Part shown: positions 8,710 through 17,376 of the stretch, piece after piece
Position numbering within the stretch: the stretch's first letter is position 1
Layout: every line of letters begins with the position of its first letter
Assembly: GCA_050953445.1 (NCBI GenBank)
Contig: JBMNMS010000001.1
Span: forward strand, 992,001-1,056,000
Length of the DNA stretch: 64,000 bases
Direction: 5' to 3'
DNA from: JBMNMS01 sp050953445
Lineage (GTDB): Bacteria; Bacillota; Clostridia; Peptostreptococcales; Anaerovoracaceae
Position numbers and translations under genes: made by a program
The notes under the pieces: model-generated
What the model was told of the DNA's origin: nothing
Database searches by the model: none
The model's input: the letters and a program-made list of their open reading frames with translations, nothing else

Positions 8710-9145
8710 GAACAGAGTCAAGGTAGAAATGGAAGCTAGGTCTGAAAATGAAAGTCTGGCAAGAACTGTGGCATCAGCATTTAGTGCTGCTTGGGATCCC
8801 ACTGTTGAAGAGCTGACGGAAATTAAGACTGCCGTATCGGAAGCCGTAAGCAATGCAATAATTCATGCATACCCCAATGAGGATAAGGTTGGAAGTATTA
8901 TGATGGAAATGAGCGGTACGGAGGATGGGCATCTATTCTTTACGATAGAGGATGAGGGAATAGGAATTCGGGATATTGAAAAGGCAAAGGAACCTCTTTT
9001 TACGACTGGTGCACCGGAGGAGCGTTCCGGTATGGGGTTTACCGTGATGGAAAGTTTTATGGATCACCTTGGTGTGGAATCGGTGGACGGTAAGGGGACC
9101 CGGATCACCATGGTAAAGATATTGGGAAGTATCAGTGTCGTTTGA
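8690..9145 (+). CDS. spoIIAB: Anti-sigma F factor / serine kinase SpoIIAB
   Basis: A GHKL-fold serine kinase of 151 residues that holds SigF inactive and phosphorylates SpoIIAA. The N box (EAVSNAIIHAYPN), G1 box (DEGIGI) and G2 region (ERSGMGFTVME) are all intact. The frame is open further upstream, but the ATG at 8690 (MKPKEIKN) follows GGGGGGAG at the right distance and matches the family N-terminus. It overlaps spoIIAA by 20 bases and sigF by 11, giving the standard three-gene operon order. Confidence 0.95.
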   Translation: MKPKEIKNRVKVEMEARSENESLARTVASAFSAAWDPTVEELTEIKTAVSEAVSNAIIHAYPNEDKVGSIMMEMSGTEDGHLFFTIEDEGIGIRDIEKAKEPLFTTGAPEERSGMGFTVMESFMDHLGVESVDGKGTRITMVKILGSISVV

Positions 9146-9866
9146 GTACATACCCCAAAGTAAGGAGGAAACTTACGAACTCATAAGGCGTGCAAAAAGC
9201 GGAGATGAAGAAGCAAAGGAGCTTTTGATTTGCAGGAATACGGGTCTTGTAAAGAAGATAGCATTAAAGTTTATTGGGGCCGGTTACGAATTGGAAGACC
9301 TGATTCAGGTAGGGTATATAGGATTGCTGAAAGCAGTTGAACGCTTTGATACCGGTTATGGCGTAATGTTTTCTACCTATGCGGTGCCCATGATCCTTGG
9401 CGAGGTCAAGCGTTATCTGAGGGATGACGGAAGGATCAAGGTGGGGCGACAGATGAAGCAGGACATCGGAAACTTAAAAAAGGCTCAGGATGATTTTTGC
9501 CATGTTAACGGCAGATCCCCCAAAATCAGCGAGCTGGCCGAAAGTATGGGAATAAGCGGTGAGGATGTGCTTTCCATTATGGAGGCTGCCGATGCACTTA
9601 ATAATTTAGAAAGTTTAGATGATCCGGATAGACCGGACTATGATAATCATGATAATTACAAAGAAAGGGAAGAGCAACAGACCGATATGGTTCAGTTGAA
9701 AAGCATAATAGGGAATCTGCCTGAGCGTGAAAGACAGATCATAGTTTTACGCTATTTCAAGGATATGACACAACAGCAGATAGCTGATCTTTTGGGAATA
9801 TCACAGGTGCAGGTTTCACGTATGGAAAAGAAGGTGTTGGAAGGATTGAGGAGGGAGATGATATAA
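9135..9866 (+). CDS. sigF: RNA polymerase sporulation sigma factor SigF
   Basis: The first forespore-specific sigma factor, 243 residues. Region 2 is seen as LEDLIQVGYIGLLKAVERFD followed by FSTYAVPMILGEVKRYLRDD. Region 3 follows, and region 4 ends with a helix-turn-helix (MTQQQIADLLGISQVQVSRME). The start is GTG within the last codons of spoIIAB, with GGGAAG upstream. In Bacillus the spoVA operon follows sigF directly; here a structured intergenic block and a polyamine operon intervene. Confidence 0.96.
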   Translation: MSFEYIPQSKEETYELIRRAKSGDEEAKELLICRNTGLVKKIALKFIGAGYELEDLIQVGYIGLLKAVERFDTGYGVMFSTYAVPMILGEVKRYLRDDGRIKVGRQMKQDIGNLKKAQDDFCHVNGRSPKISELAESMGISGEDVLSIMEAADALNNLESLDDPDRPDYDNHDNYKEREEQQTDMVQLKSIIGNLPERERQIIVLRYFKDMTQQQIADLLGISQVQVSRMEKKVLEGLRREMI

Positions 9867-9890
9867 TCTTTGTCAAAAATACTCGATGAG

Positions 9891-10180
9891 GGTCTTGACA
9901 AGACCATGGACAATAATTTAAACTGATATTGTTTTCAAATGCAAATAGCGAGAACATGATTGACCAGTCTCCTTTTGAGACTAAAGGCCATGCGGACAGC
10001 CGGGTCAACTGCCGATCGTGGGGTGTAACCCCACATTATTGATTGCGTTAAGAGCGCAACTTTTATAAGTTGGCAACTTAATTGCCAGTTGGTTACTTAA
10101 TAACCAAGTGTACTATACGGGTACACACTTGTGAAACGGTCAATAAGAGTGGTGAAAGTAGTTCTTACTATGTTGCTCTG
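9891..10180 (+). ncRNA. Candidate structured RNA / long leader of polyamine operon
   Basis: No gene fits the 450 bases between sigF and speD; instead there are many short perfect stems. GGTCTT/AAGACC is at 9891-9905. TTGACC (9960-9965) pairs with GGTCAA (10003-10008) and encloses AGTCTC/GAGACT (9966-9982) and GGC/GCC, like a three-way junction. GTGGGG/CCCCAC is at 10018-10034 and TTGCG/CGCAA at 10043-10059. Two adjacent hairpins share the loop CTTAA: TGGCAA/TTGCCA (10071-10087) and TTGGTTA/TAACCAA (10089-10107). GTGTAC/GTACAC follows at 10108-10126. This density points to a structured RNA. I do not recognise the class; it may be a known family such as the raiA motif or a new cis-regulator. 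The boundaries are approximate. Confidence 0.55.
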
Positions 10181-10261
10181 AAAGCTTTTTGGGGATAATC
10201 CACAAATAAAAGGATATGATAAAGGTGTTTAGACCCAAAATGACATAGGCGGTTTATGAGA

Positions 10262-10294
10262 TGTACCACAGTACTTTGTGGTACATATTTTTAT
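10262..10294 (+). terminator. Intrinsic terminator 20 bases before speD
   Basis: TGTACCACA (10262-10270) and TGTGGTACA (10277-10285) make a perfect 9-bp stem with a 6-base loop, followed by TATTTTTAT. The speD ATG is only 20 bases further on, and no promoter fits in between, so transcripts reaching speD must read through this site. It is either an attenuator for the polyamine operon or the 3' end of the upstream RNA with partial read-through. Confidence 0.8.
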
Positions 10295-10314
10295 ATGTGG
10301 GGGCTTTGAAACAG

Positions 10315-11076
10315 ATGGGAAAAATGAAATTGTATGGGTTTAATAATCTTACAAAATCGCTGAGTTTTAATATATATGATATTTGCTATGCCAAAACACC
10401 GAAGGAACAGCAGAAATATATTAAATATATAAATGAACAATACAACTCAGAAAGGCTTACGGATATTCTCACAACACTTACGGAGATGATAGGTGCCACA
10501 GTGCTTAACATATCCAAGCAGGATTATGAACCACAAGGGGCAAGTGTTACACTCCTTATAGCCGAAGAAAGCATAATGGAGAATCGAAGTGGAGACACTG
10601 TGGTGGCACACCTTGATAAAAGTCATGTTACTGTGCATACCTATCCGGAATATCATCCTGAAACTTCAATAGTCACTTTTCGGGTGGACATAGACGTTTC
10701 CACATGCGGAGAAATAACGCCATTATCCACTTTGGATTTTCTCATAGGAAGCTTTGATTCCGACATAATTACCATGGATTACCGTGTGCGAGGGTTTACA
10801 AGGAGCATAGAAGGAGATAAGCTGTTCATAGACCATGATATCACATCGATACAGGATTTTATATCACCGGAGATTTTGATGAAATATGACGCTATTGATG
10901 TAAATGTATATCAATCCAATATTTTTCACACTAAGATGTTGATTAAGGATTTGGTGCTTCAGAATTATCTATTTAATTCAGATGTAGATGAAATACCTCC
11001 CAAGATGCGTCTTGCTATAACCAATGGGCTGCGACGGGAAATGATAGATATATTCAGCGGATCCAATGTATTTTAG
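10315..11076 (+). CDS. speD: S-adenosylmethionine decarboxylase, E. coli-like class
   Basis: A 253-residue pyruvoyl enzyme that converts S-adenosylmethionine to decarboxylated SAM, the aminopropyl donor for spermidine. The self-processing site is Lys102-Ser103 in LDKSHVTVHTYPE. MKLYGFNNLTKSLSFNIYDI at the N-terminus and VNVYQSNIFHTKM near the C-terminus match the long enterobacterial-type enzyme, not the short Bacillus SpeH type. The frame is open to 10261, but that ATG is inside the terminator stem, so ATG 10315 is preferred (10324 is also possible). The ribosome binding site is weak (GGGGG region), which fits a controlled gene. First of six tightly packed polyamine genes. Confidence 0.94.
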   Translation: MGKMKLYGFNNLTKSLSFNIYDICYAKTPKEQQKYIKYINEQYNSERLTDILTTLTEMIGATVLNISKQDYEPQGASVTLLIAEESIMENRSGDTVVAHLDKSHVTVHTYPEYHPETSIVTFRVDIDVSTCGEITPLSTLDFLIGSFDSDIITMDYRVRGFTRSIEGDKLFIDHDITSIQDFISPEILMKYDAIDVNVYQSNIFHTKMLIKDLVLQNYLFNSDVDEIPPKMRLAITNGLRREMIDIFSGSNVF

Positions 11077-11087
11077 GAGGTGTATCG

Positions 11088-12548
11088 TTGAAGGATCAAA
11101 ACAGAGCCCCCCTACTTCAGGCATTGGAAAGGGTGCGCAGGGACAGGGTGGTGCCCTTTGATGTACCCGGTCATAAGCGGGGGAAAGGAAACATTGAACT
11201 GACCGAATTCTTAGGTGAAAGATGCTTGTCGGTGGATGTGAATTCCATGAAGCCTCTGGATAACTTATGCCATCCCGTAAGCGTTATCAAGGAAGCGGAA
11301 GAACTGGCTGCGGATGCCTTTGGTGCAGCTCACGCTTTCTTTATGGTAGGGGGAACCACCTCCGCAGTTCAGGCCATGATACTCTCTTCTGTGAAAAGCG
11401 GAGAGGAAATCATTATGCCCAGAAATGTCCACCAAAGTGTAATCAATGCTTTGGTGCTCTGCGGAGCCATACCGGTATATATAAATCCTCAAACTGACAA
11501 AAGATTAGGTATAGCCCTTGGCATGTCCTTAAGGGATGTGGAACAAGCTATAGAAAAACATCCGAAGGCTAAAGCTATACTGATTAATAATCCCACCTAT
11601 TATGGGATCTGTTCCAATTTGAAGGCCATAACGGAAAAGGCCCATAGGATTGGTATGCGTGTGCTGGTGGATGAGGCCCACGGCACCCATTTTTATTTTG
11701 GTAAGGATATGCCCCTTTCCGCCATGGCAGCAGGGGCCGATATGGCATCGGTGAGCATGCATAAGTCGGGGGGATCTCTGACCCAGAGTTCCCTTCTGCT
11801 ATGCGGGCCAAATGTCAATGAGAATTATGTTCGTAAGATCATCAACCTTACCCAGACCACCAGCGGTTCTTATCTGCTGCTTTCCAGTCTGGACATATCC
11901 CGGCGCAATCTGGCACTTAATGGGGAAATGATAGTGGAAAAGGTGAAGGATTTTGCAATATATGCAAGGGATGAAATTAACTCCATAGGGGATTATTATG
12001 CTTATTCCAAGGAGTTGGTTAACGGGGATAGTATTTTTGACTTTGACATAACCAAACTTTCAGTAAATACCCTTAAATTAGGCCTGGCCGGCATTGAAGT
12101 TTACGACATACTCCGGGATGAATACGGAATTCAAATAGAATTCGGTGACCTGGGAAATATTCTGGCATATATCTCCGTAGGGGATAAGAAAAAAAATATA
12201 GAAAGACTTATAGGGGCACTTTTTGAGATAAGGCGCACTAAGAAGAGGGAAGACAGGAATATGCTCGATAGTGAATATATAAGTCCGATGGTGGTGGCTT
12301 CGCCCCAGAAGGCCTTTTATGCTGATAAGGTAAGTCTTCCTTTGGATGAATGTGACGGCAGGGTGTGCAGCGAGTTTGTCATGGCCTATCCGCCGGGAAT
12401 TCCCATACTTGCACCAGGGGAGATGGTTACACGGGAAATCATTAGATATATACGGTATGCCGGGGATAAAGGCTGCGTTCTTACCGGCCCGGAAAGCATG
12501 GATGTGAGCCGCTTAAATGTATTGAAAGGAGTGGGGAGAAATGGATGA
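11088..12548 (+). CDS. speA: Arginine decarboxylase, Orn/Lys/Arg aspartate-aminotransferase fold
   Basis: A 486-residue PLP decarboxylase of the Orn/Lys/Arg group I family. The PLP lysine is Lys226 in SVSMHKSGGSLTQ; DVPGHKRGKG at the N-terminus and the C-terminal YPPGIPILAPGE are family hallmarks. Arginine is the inferred substrate because an agmatinase gene (speB) lies two genes downstream, giving arginine to agmatine to putrescine, as for Bacillus SpeA. It starts with TTG behind AGGAGG, 11 bases after speD, and overlaps speE by 8 bases. Lysine or ornithine decarboxylation cannot be excluded from sequence alone. Confidence 0.92.
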   Translation: MKDQNRAPLLQALERVRRDRVVPFDVPGHKRGKGNIELTEFLGERCLSVDVNSMKPLDNLCHPVSVIKEAEELAADAFGAAHAFFMVGGTTSAVQAMILSSVKSGEEIIMPRNVHQSVINALVLCGAIPVYINPQTDKRLGIALGMSLRDVEQAIEKHPKAKAILINNPTYYGICSNLKAITEKAHRIGMRVLVDEAHGTHFYFGKDMPLSAMAAGADMASVSMHKSGGSLTQSSLLLCGPNVNENYVRKIINLTQTTSGSYLLLSSLDISRRNLALNGEMIVEKVKDFAIYARDEINSIGDYYAYSKELVNGDSIFDFDITKLSVNTLKLGLAGIEVYDILRDEYGIQIEFGDLGNILAYISVGDKKKNIERLIGALFEIRRTKKREDRNMLDSEYISPMVVASPQKAFYADKVSLPLDECDGRVCSEFVMAYPPGIPILAPGEMVTREIIRYIRYAGDKGCVLTGPESMDVSRLNVLKGVGRNG

Positions 12549-13419
12549 CCTGTGGTTTAATGAATATGGTGCGCCGGGGGTGCGTTTTTCCATAAAGATC
12601 AATAGGCAGATCCACAGTGAAAAGAGTGATTATCAGGAGATATCCGTATTTGATTCCGCCGAATTTGGGCGCTTTCTCACGTTAGACGGTATAATGATGA
12701 TGACGGAGCGGGATGAATTTATTTATCATGAGATGATAGTACATCCCCCATTGGCTGTGAACCCTGAAATCAAGGATGTACTGGTCATAGGGGCAGGGGA
12801 CGGCGGGGTTCCAAGAGAAGTTATTAAGTATCCCCAGATTCAGCGTATAGATGTGGTGGAAATCGACAAAAGGGTGGTAGAGGTCTGCAAGGAACATCTG
12901 CCTATTACCGCATGCGGTTTTAACGATCTTAGAGTTCATGTTCATAATCTGGACGGGCTCAAATATGTCCGGCAAACCCAAAGGAAATATGACCTTATAA
13001 TTGTAGATTCAACAGATCCTTTCGGTCCAGGGGAGGTACTTTTTACAAAGGAGTTTTATGGAGGCTGTTTTAGTATCCTCAGCGAGAAAGGCATTTTAAT
13101 CAACCAGCAGGAAAGTCCCTTCTATGAAGAGGATGCAAAGGCTATGAAATCAGCTCATGGATTGATATCTCAAATCTTTCCTTTGAGCATGGTTTACCAG
13201 GCCCACATACCTACCTATCCCTCGGGACATTGGCTTTTTGGATTTGCCTCCAAGGGGATTCATCCCATAGAAGACTTGAAGGAAAAAGAATGGAAGGATC
13301 TTGGATTGAAGCTTAGATACTATAACACAAGGCTTCATAGGGGTGCATTTGCACTGCCCACCTATGTGGAGGAAATTCTAAATGATGAACAAACATACAC
13401 AGACATTTTTGGGTTGTAA
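12541..13419 (+). CDS. speE: Spermidine synthase (aminopropyltransferase)
   Basis: A 292-residue spermidine synthase that transfers the aminopropyl group of decarboxylated SAM to putrescine. A Rossmann methyltransferase-like core carries GAGDGGVPREV (nucleoside binding), VVEIDKRVVEVC, and the substrate/catalytic stretch DSTDPFGPGEVLF. Length and motifs are standard. It overlaps speA by 8 bases and speB by 38, so translation is probably coupled. With SpeD it makes a complete aminopropyl route to spermidine. Confidence 0.95.
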   Translation: MDDLWFNEYGAPGVRFSIKINRQIHSEKSDYQEISVFDSAEFGRFLTLDGIMMMTERDEFIYHEMIVHPPLAVNPEIKDVLVIGAGDGGVPREVIKYPQIQRIDVVEIDKRVVEVCKEHLPITACGFNDLRVHVHNLDGLKYVRQTQRKYDLIIVDSTDPFGPGEVLFTKEFYGGCFSILSEKGILINQQESPFYEEDAKAMKSAHGLISQIFPLSMVYQAHIPTYPSGHWLFGFASKGIHPIEDLKEKEWKDLGLKLRYYNTRLHRGAFALPTYVEEILNDEQTYTDIFGL

Positions 13420-14245
13420 TGCGGACTATCAAAAGGGAGATGTGGTAATCTTCGGTGTACCCTTTGATGGAACTGTTTCTTTTCGCCCCGGTGCCAGGTT
13501 TGGACCTTCTTTCATCCGCAATGAGTCTTTCGGCTTGGAAACCTTTTCACCTTATTCCAATCGGGACCTTTCGGATTACAAAATCTTTGATGGAGGGGAT
13601 TTGGAGCTCCCCTTCGGAAATGCAAAGAGGGTTTTGGATATGGTGGAGGAATACACGGAGAAGGTATTGAATGATGGCAAGAAGTTTTTAATGATGGGAG
13701 GAGAACACCTTATTACCTTAGGGGCTGTGAAAGCGGTCTTAAAACACTATCCTCAGGTACACATAATTCAGTTTGACGCCCATGCAGATCTGCGTACAGA
13801 GTACCTGGGGGAAGAATTGTCACATTCCACCGTAATGAGGCGGATATGGGATCTTGTAGGGGATGGGAGGATACACCAATTCGGCATTAGGAGCGGTGAA
13901 AGACAGGAATTTGAATTTGCCAAGAAACACACCGATTTGCACAAGTTTGATTTAGAGGATTTTGCCGACACAGTAAACCAGCTAAAGGGCAGGCCTGTGT
14001 ATTTTACTTTGGATCTTGATGTTCTTGATTCATCCGTATTTTGCGGTACAGGAACGCCGGAGGCGGGGGGTTTGACCTTTAAGGAATTGTTGGATGGCGT
14101 GTTGCAGCTTAATCGCCTTAAAATAATAGGCTGTGATATTAATGAATTAGCACCACACTATGATCAAAGCGGCAGCTCTACGGCTGCAGCCTGTAAAATA
14201 ATCAGAGAGATACTATTGCAGATTTCTGGTAAAGGAGGTTATTAA
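13382..14245 (+). CDS. speB: Agmatinase
   Basis: A 287-residue ureohydrolase that converts agmatine to putrescine and urea. The binuclear manganese ligands are visible in MGGEHLIT, FDAHADLR and LDLDVLD, and ELAPHYDQSGSSTAAA is the conserved C-terminal region. Start choice is ATG 13382 or the adjacent ATG 13385, both well placed behind GTGGAGG in the end of speE. The 38-base overlap with speE is unusually long and is seen directly in the frames. It ends immediately before the next gene. Confidence 0.94.
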   Translation: MMNKHTQTFLGCNADYQKGDVVIFGVPFDGTVSFRPGARFGPSFIRNESFGLETFSPYSNRDLSDYKIFDGGDLELPFGNAKRVLDMVEEYTEKVLNDGKKFLMMGGEHLITLGAVKAVLKHYPQVHIIQFDAHADLRTEYLGEELSHSTVMRRIWDLVGDGRIHQFGIRSGERQEFEFAKKHTDLHKFDLEDFADTVNQLKGRPVYFTLDLDVLDSSVFCGTGTPEAGGLTFKELLDGVLQLNRLKIIGCDINELAPHYDQSGSSTAAACKIIREILLQISGKGGY

Positions 14246-15448
14246 ATGGGTAAATGTATGATAATCGGATGCGGCGGAGTGGGAAGTGTTGCCATTCATA
14301 AATGTTGTCAGAACAGCGACGTTTTTGAGGAAATTATGATTGCAAGCCGCACAAAATCAAAATGCGATATCTTAAAAGCCAAATTGGAGGGAACCACTAA
14401 AACTAAGATTCATACAGCGCAGGTGGATGCAGATAATGTGGATGAGCTGATAGCCTTAATCCGTAAATTTAAGCCCCAAGTGGTATTGAATCTGGCGCTG
14501 CCATACCAGGACTTGACTATTATGGATGCCTGTCTTGCAACCGGAACCCATTATGTTGATACGGCAAATTATGAGCCTTTGGACACTGCTAAGTTTGAAT
14601 ATAAATGGCAGTGGGCCTATAAAGAAAGGTTTAAGGAGGCTGGAATATGTGCTTTGCTGGGAAGTGGATTTGATCCGGGAGTAACAGGTGTCTTTTCCGC
14701 ATATGCCCAGAAACACCATTTTGATGAGATAAACTATATAGACATTCTTGATTGTAACGGGGGAGATCATGGCTATCCTTTTGCCACTAATTTTAATCCG
14801 GAAATCAACATAAGGGAAGTAACTGCTAATGGCAGGTACTGGGAAAACGGCCAGTGGATAGAGACTAAACCCATGGAGATCAAGAGAGAATACGATTTTG
14901 CCCAGGTGGGTAAGAAGGATATGTATCTGTTATATCACGAGGAACTGGAAAGTCTGGCCCTTAACATAAAAGGTATAAAACGCATACGATTCTTTATGAC
15001 TTTTGGGGAAAGTTACCTGACCCACTTAAAATGCCTTGAAAATGTGGGAATGACTTCAATTGAGCCCATTGAATTTGAGGGAATGCAGATCGCACCCTTA
15101 CAGTTTTTAAAGGCAGTTCTCCCTGATCCCGCCAGCCTTGGGCCAAGGACGATAGGAAAGACCAATATAGGCTGCATCTTCCGGGGGATTAAGGACGGTA
15201 AGGAAAAAACCTATTATCTTTACAATGTATGCGATCATCAGGAAGCCTACAAGGAGGTTGGAAGTCAGGCTATTTCTTATACTACCGGTGTTCCGGCTAT
15301 GATAGGTGCCATGCTGGTTATGAAAGGTATCTGGAGCGAGCCAGGAGTATGGAATGTAGAGGAATTTGATCCGGATCCTTTTATGGATGCTCTTAACAAA
15401 TGGGGTCTACCTTGGATTGAAGATTTTAACCCAACTTTAGTGGATTGA
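14246..15448 (+). CDS. Carboxynorspermidine/carboxyspermidine dehydrogenase (saccharopine dehydrogenase family)
   Basis: A 400-residue enzyme of the saccharopine dehydrogenase family (Lys1/Lys9-like). An N-terminal NAD(P)-binding fold (IIGCGGVGSVAIHKC) is followed by ALLGSGFDPGVTGVFSAYA and DCNGGDHGYPFATNFNPEINI, which are typical of the carboxynorspermidine synthase branch. That branch condenses a diamine with aspartate semialdehyde and reduces the Schiff base to carboxynorspermidine or carboxyspermidine. The assignment is reinforced by nspC directly downstream. ATG begins right after the speB stop, with AAGGAGG upstream. With putrescine supplied by SpeA and SpeB, carboxyspermidine is the likeliest product. 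Confidence 0.9.
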   Translation: MGKCMIIGCGGVGSVAIHKCCQNSDVFEEIMIASRTKSKCDILKAKLEGTTKTKIHTAQVDADNVDELIALIRKFKPQVVLNLALPYQDLTIMDACLATGTHYVDTANYEPLDTAKFEYKWQWAYKERFKEAGICALLGSGFDPGVTGVFSAYAQKHHFDEINYIDILDCNGGDHGYPFATNFNPEINIREVTANGRYWENGQWIETKPMEIKREYDFAQVGKKDMYLLYHEELESLALNIKGIKRIRFFMTFGESYLTHLKCLENVGMTSIEPIEFEGMQIAPLQFLKAVLPDPASLGPRTIGKTNIGCIFRGIKDGKEKTYYLYNVCDHQEAYKEVGSQAISYTTGVPAMIGAMLVMKGIWSEPGVWNVEEFDPDPFMDALNKWGLPWIEDFNPTLVD

Positions 15449-15462
15449 CAAAGAGGTTTATT

Positions 15463-16587
15463 ATGGAATTGTATAGGGTGACTACTCCCTGTTATGTGGT
15501 GGATGAGGAAAGGCTTGTGGACAACCTGAAGGTGCTGAAGGAGGTTGCAGCGGATGCAGGATGTAAGATACTTCTTGCACAAAAGGCCTTTTCCATGTTT
15601 TCGGTCTACCCTCGCATAGGTGAATATTTGGATGGAACTACGGCCAGCAGCCTTTTTGAGGCCAGGCTCGGTTTTGAGGAGATGGGTAAGGAAAACCATA
15701 TCTTCTCTGCAGCATATATGGAAGAGGATTTTGATGAGATATTGGATATATGCGACCATATATCCTTCAATTCCTTTACCCAGTGGGAAAAGTATCGGGA
15801 AAAGGCTCTGTCATCGGGGATAAGTTGTGGGATACGGATTAATCCTCAACATTCTACACAAGATCAGGGTATTTACGATCCCTGTGCGGCAGGCTCCCGA
15901 TTGGGTGTTACCAAGGAGAACTTTAGACCGGATCTTCTTGAAGGGATTGAGGGTATCCATTTCCACACACTATGCGAACAGAATAGCGATGCTTTGATAG
16001 AGACATTGGCAGTGGTGGAAGATAAATTTGGTGAATTTTTGCCTGGAATGAAGTGGGTTAATTTTGGCGGAGGCCATCACATAACAAGGGAGGATTACAA
16101 TCGAGAGGCACTTATTCATTGCATCAACGGCTTTAAGGATAGGTATGATGTAGAAGTTTATTTAGAGCCGGGGGAGGCCATAGCCCTTGATGCCGGCTTT
16201 TTGGTTGCATCGGTGCTGGATATTGTGAAAAATGATATTGAAATCGCAATTTTAGATGCATCCGCTGCATGTCATATGCCGGATGTTATTGAAATGCCAT
16301 ATCGTCCTCCGCTAATGGGCAGCGGTAAGCCGGGGGAAAAGGAAAGAACCTATAGGCTGGCAGGCCCCACCTGCCTGGCGGGGGATATTATCGGTGACTA
16401 TTCATTTGATAGAAGCCTCCGTCAAGGGGATAAGCTCATCTTCCGGGATATGGCCATATATACCATGGTAAAAAATAATACCTTTAACGGGATATGTCTG
16501 CCATCAATAGCACTAAAAACCCTGGACGGAAGCATAAAGATCATTAGAAAGTTTGGTTATGAGGACTTTAAATGCAGGCTTTCTTAG
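15463..16587 (+). CDS. nspC: Carboxynorspermidine decarboxylase
   Basis: A 374-residue PLP-dependent alanine-racemase-fold decarboxylase that turns carboxynorspermidine or carboxyspermidine into the free triamine. The PLP lysine is Lys41 in LLAQKAFSM, and the catalytic cysteine region is GPTCLAGDIIGDY. FHTLCEQNSDALIETL and WVNFGGGHHIT are also typical. The frame has a TTG at 15445 overlapping the previous gene, but ATG 15463 behind AAAGAGG gives the family N-terminus (MELYRVTTPCYVVDE). Last gene of the polyamine operon; it converges on the lipoprotein gene 14 bases away. Confidence 0.93.
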   Translation: MELYRVTTPCYVVDEERLVDNLKVLKEVAADAGCKILLAQKAFSMFSVYPRIGEYLDGTTASSLFEARLGFEEMGKENHIFSAAYMEEDFDEILDICDHISFNSFTQWEKYREKALSSGISCGIRINPQHSTQDQGIYDPCAAGSRLGVTKENFRPDLLEGIEGIHFHTLCEQNSDALIETLAVVEDKFGEFLPGMKWVNFGGGHHITREDYNREALIHCINGFKDRYDVEVYLEPGEAIALDAGFLVASVLDIVKNDIEIAILDASAACHMPDVIEMPYRPPLMGSGKPGEKERTYRLAGPTCLAGDIIGDYSFDRSLRQGDKLIFRDMAIYTMVKNNTFNGICLPSIALKTLDGSIKIIRKFGYEDFKCRLS

Positions 16588-16601
16588 CCGGTGACTATCC
16601 T

Positions 16602-17234
16602 TTAATACTCAGCCCCGTTCCATTTATCTGAATCCCTATTCCATTGTGGGTATTCACTGATAATGGGGGCGGGGTAATCTATTCCCAGAATTGCAATTAC
16701 CTCATCATCGCTGGTGTGGACAGGGGCAAAGGCAGACCATACCAGAACACCGTCATCTTCCCATGCAGACATGGAAGCTGCCGGCATTCCTCCCCAAGCG
16801 GCCAATTGTTCATTTTCGGGCATATATTTTGTCATCCAATCCCTGGGATTATCGGAGCTTTCGATGGTTAATACAAAGGAACAATCCTCAGGATCCGTAT
16901 TTGTTAAAAGATATACCCTATGAGCCCCGCTTTCATTGCGAAACTGATCAAGGGTAGATTTAAGATCGCCGTATTCGGTGTGTTCTTTGCCTAAGCCTGA
17001 ATCTATCAAAATTTTATATTTGTCTGCATACTCTCTGTCCAGGTCCAGGGCATAATTTGCGGCTAATTCAATTGAACTATCCATAATGGTTTGAACATCC
17101 TCCGGAATCTGAGAAATTGTCGGGGTTATCTCCTGTTCCTCCAAGTCGCCTCCCGGCATCTGGCATCCGGAAAATATCGCTAAAATAATAAGCAGTGATA
17201 AACAAATGCCGGTGAGCCCTATTTTTCTATACAT
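16602..17234 (-). CDS. Predicted lipoprotein, possible CACHE-like sensor domain
   Basis: A 210-residue predicted lipoprotein: basic start, hydrophobic signal (IGLTGICLSLLIILAIF) and lipobox with the modified cysteine in FSGC at about residue 23, then an acidic extracytoplasmic domain. The stretches HRVYLLTNTDPEDCSFVL, WSAFAPVHTSDDEVIAILG and IDYPAP look like the extracellular PAS/CACHE fold of chemoreceptors, but there is no cytoplasmic output domain. ATG 17234 is preferred over the upstream frame extension because AAGGAAG lies 10 bases before it and it begins the signal peptide. It is divergent from spoVAC. The specific ligand and function are unknown. Confidence 0.7.
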   Translation of the reverse strand: MYRKIGLTGICLSLLIILAIFSGCQMPGGDLEEQEITPTISQIPEDVQTIMDSSIELAANYALDLDREYADKYKILIDSGLGKEHTEYGDLKSTLDQFRNESGAHRVYLLTNTDPEDCSFVLTIESSDNPRDWMTKYMPENEQLAAWGGMPAASMSAWEDDGVLVWSAFAPVHTSDDEVIAILGIDYPAPIISEYPQWNRDSDKWNGAEY

Positions 17235-17376
17235 TTTAAAAGCACTTCCTTTCCGATGGTTTAAAAATTGACTCTTTTGGAAAAAGTATAACATATGAGC
17301 ACCCTTGTGTCAGATAAAATATTGGTTATATTATTTTAGGAATAATGATCCGCTATTAGAAAGGAAGCAGGAAGGC

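Noticed and set aside
10261..10314. Upstream in-frame ATG at 10261 as the speD start
   Set aside because: It lies within the terminator stem and would add MYHSTLWYIF..., which is unlike any SpeD N-terminus; ATG 10315 matches the family.
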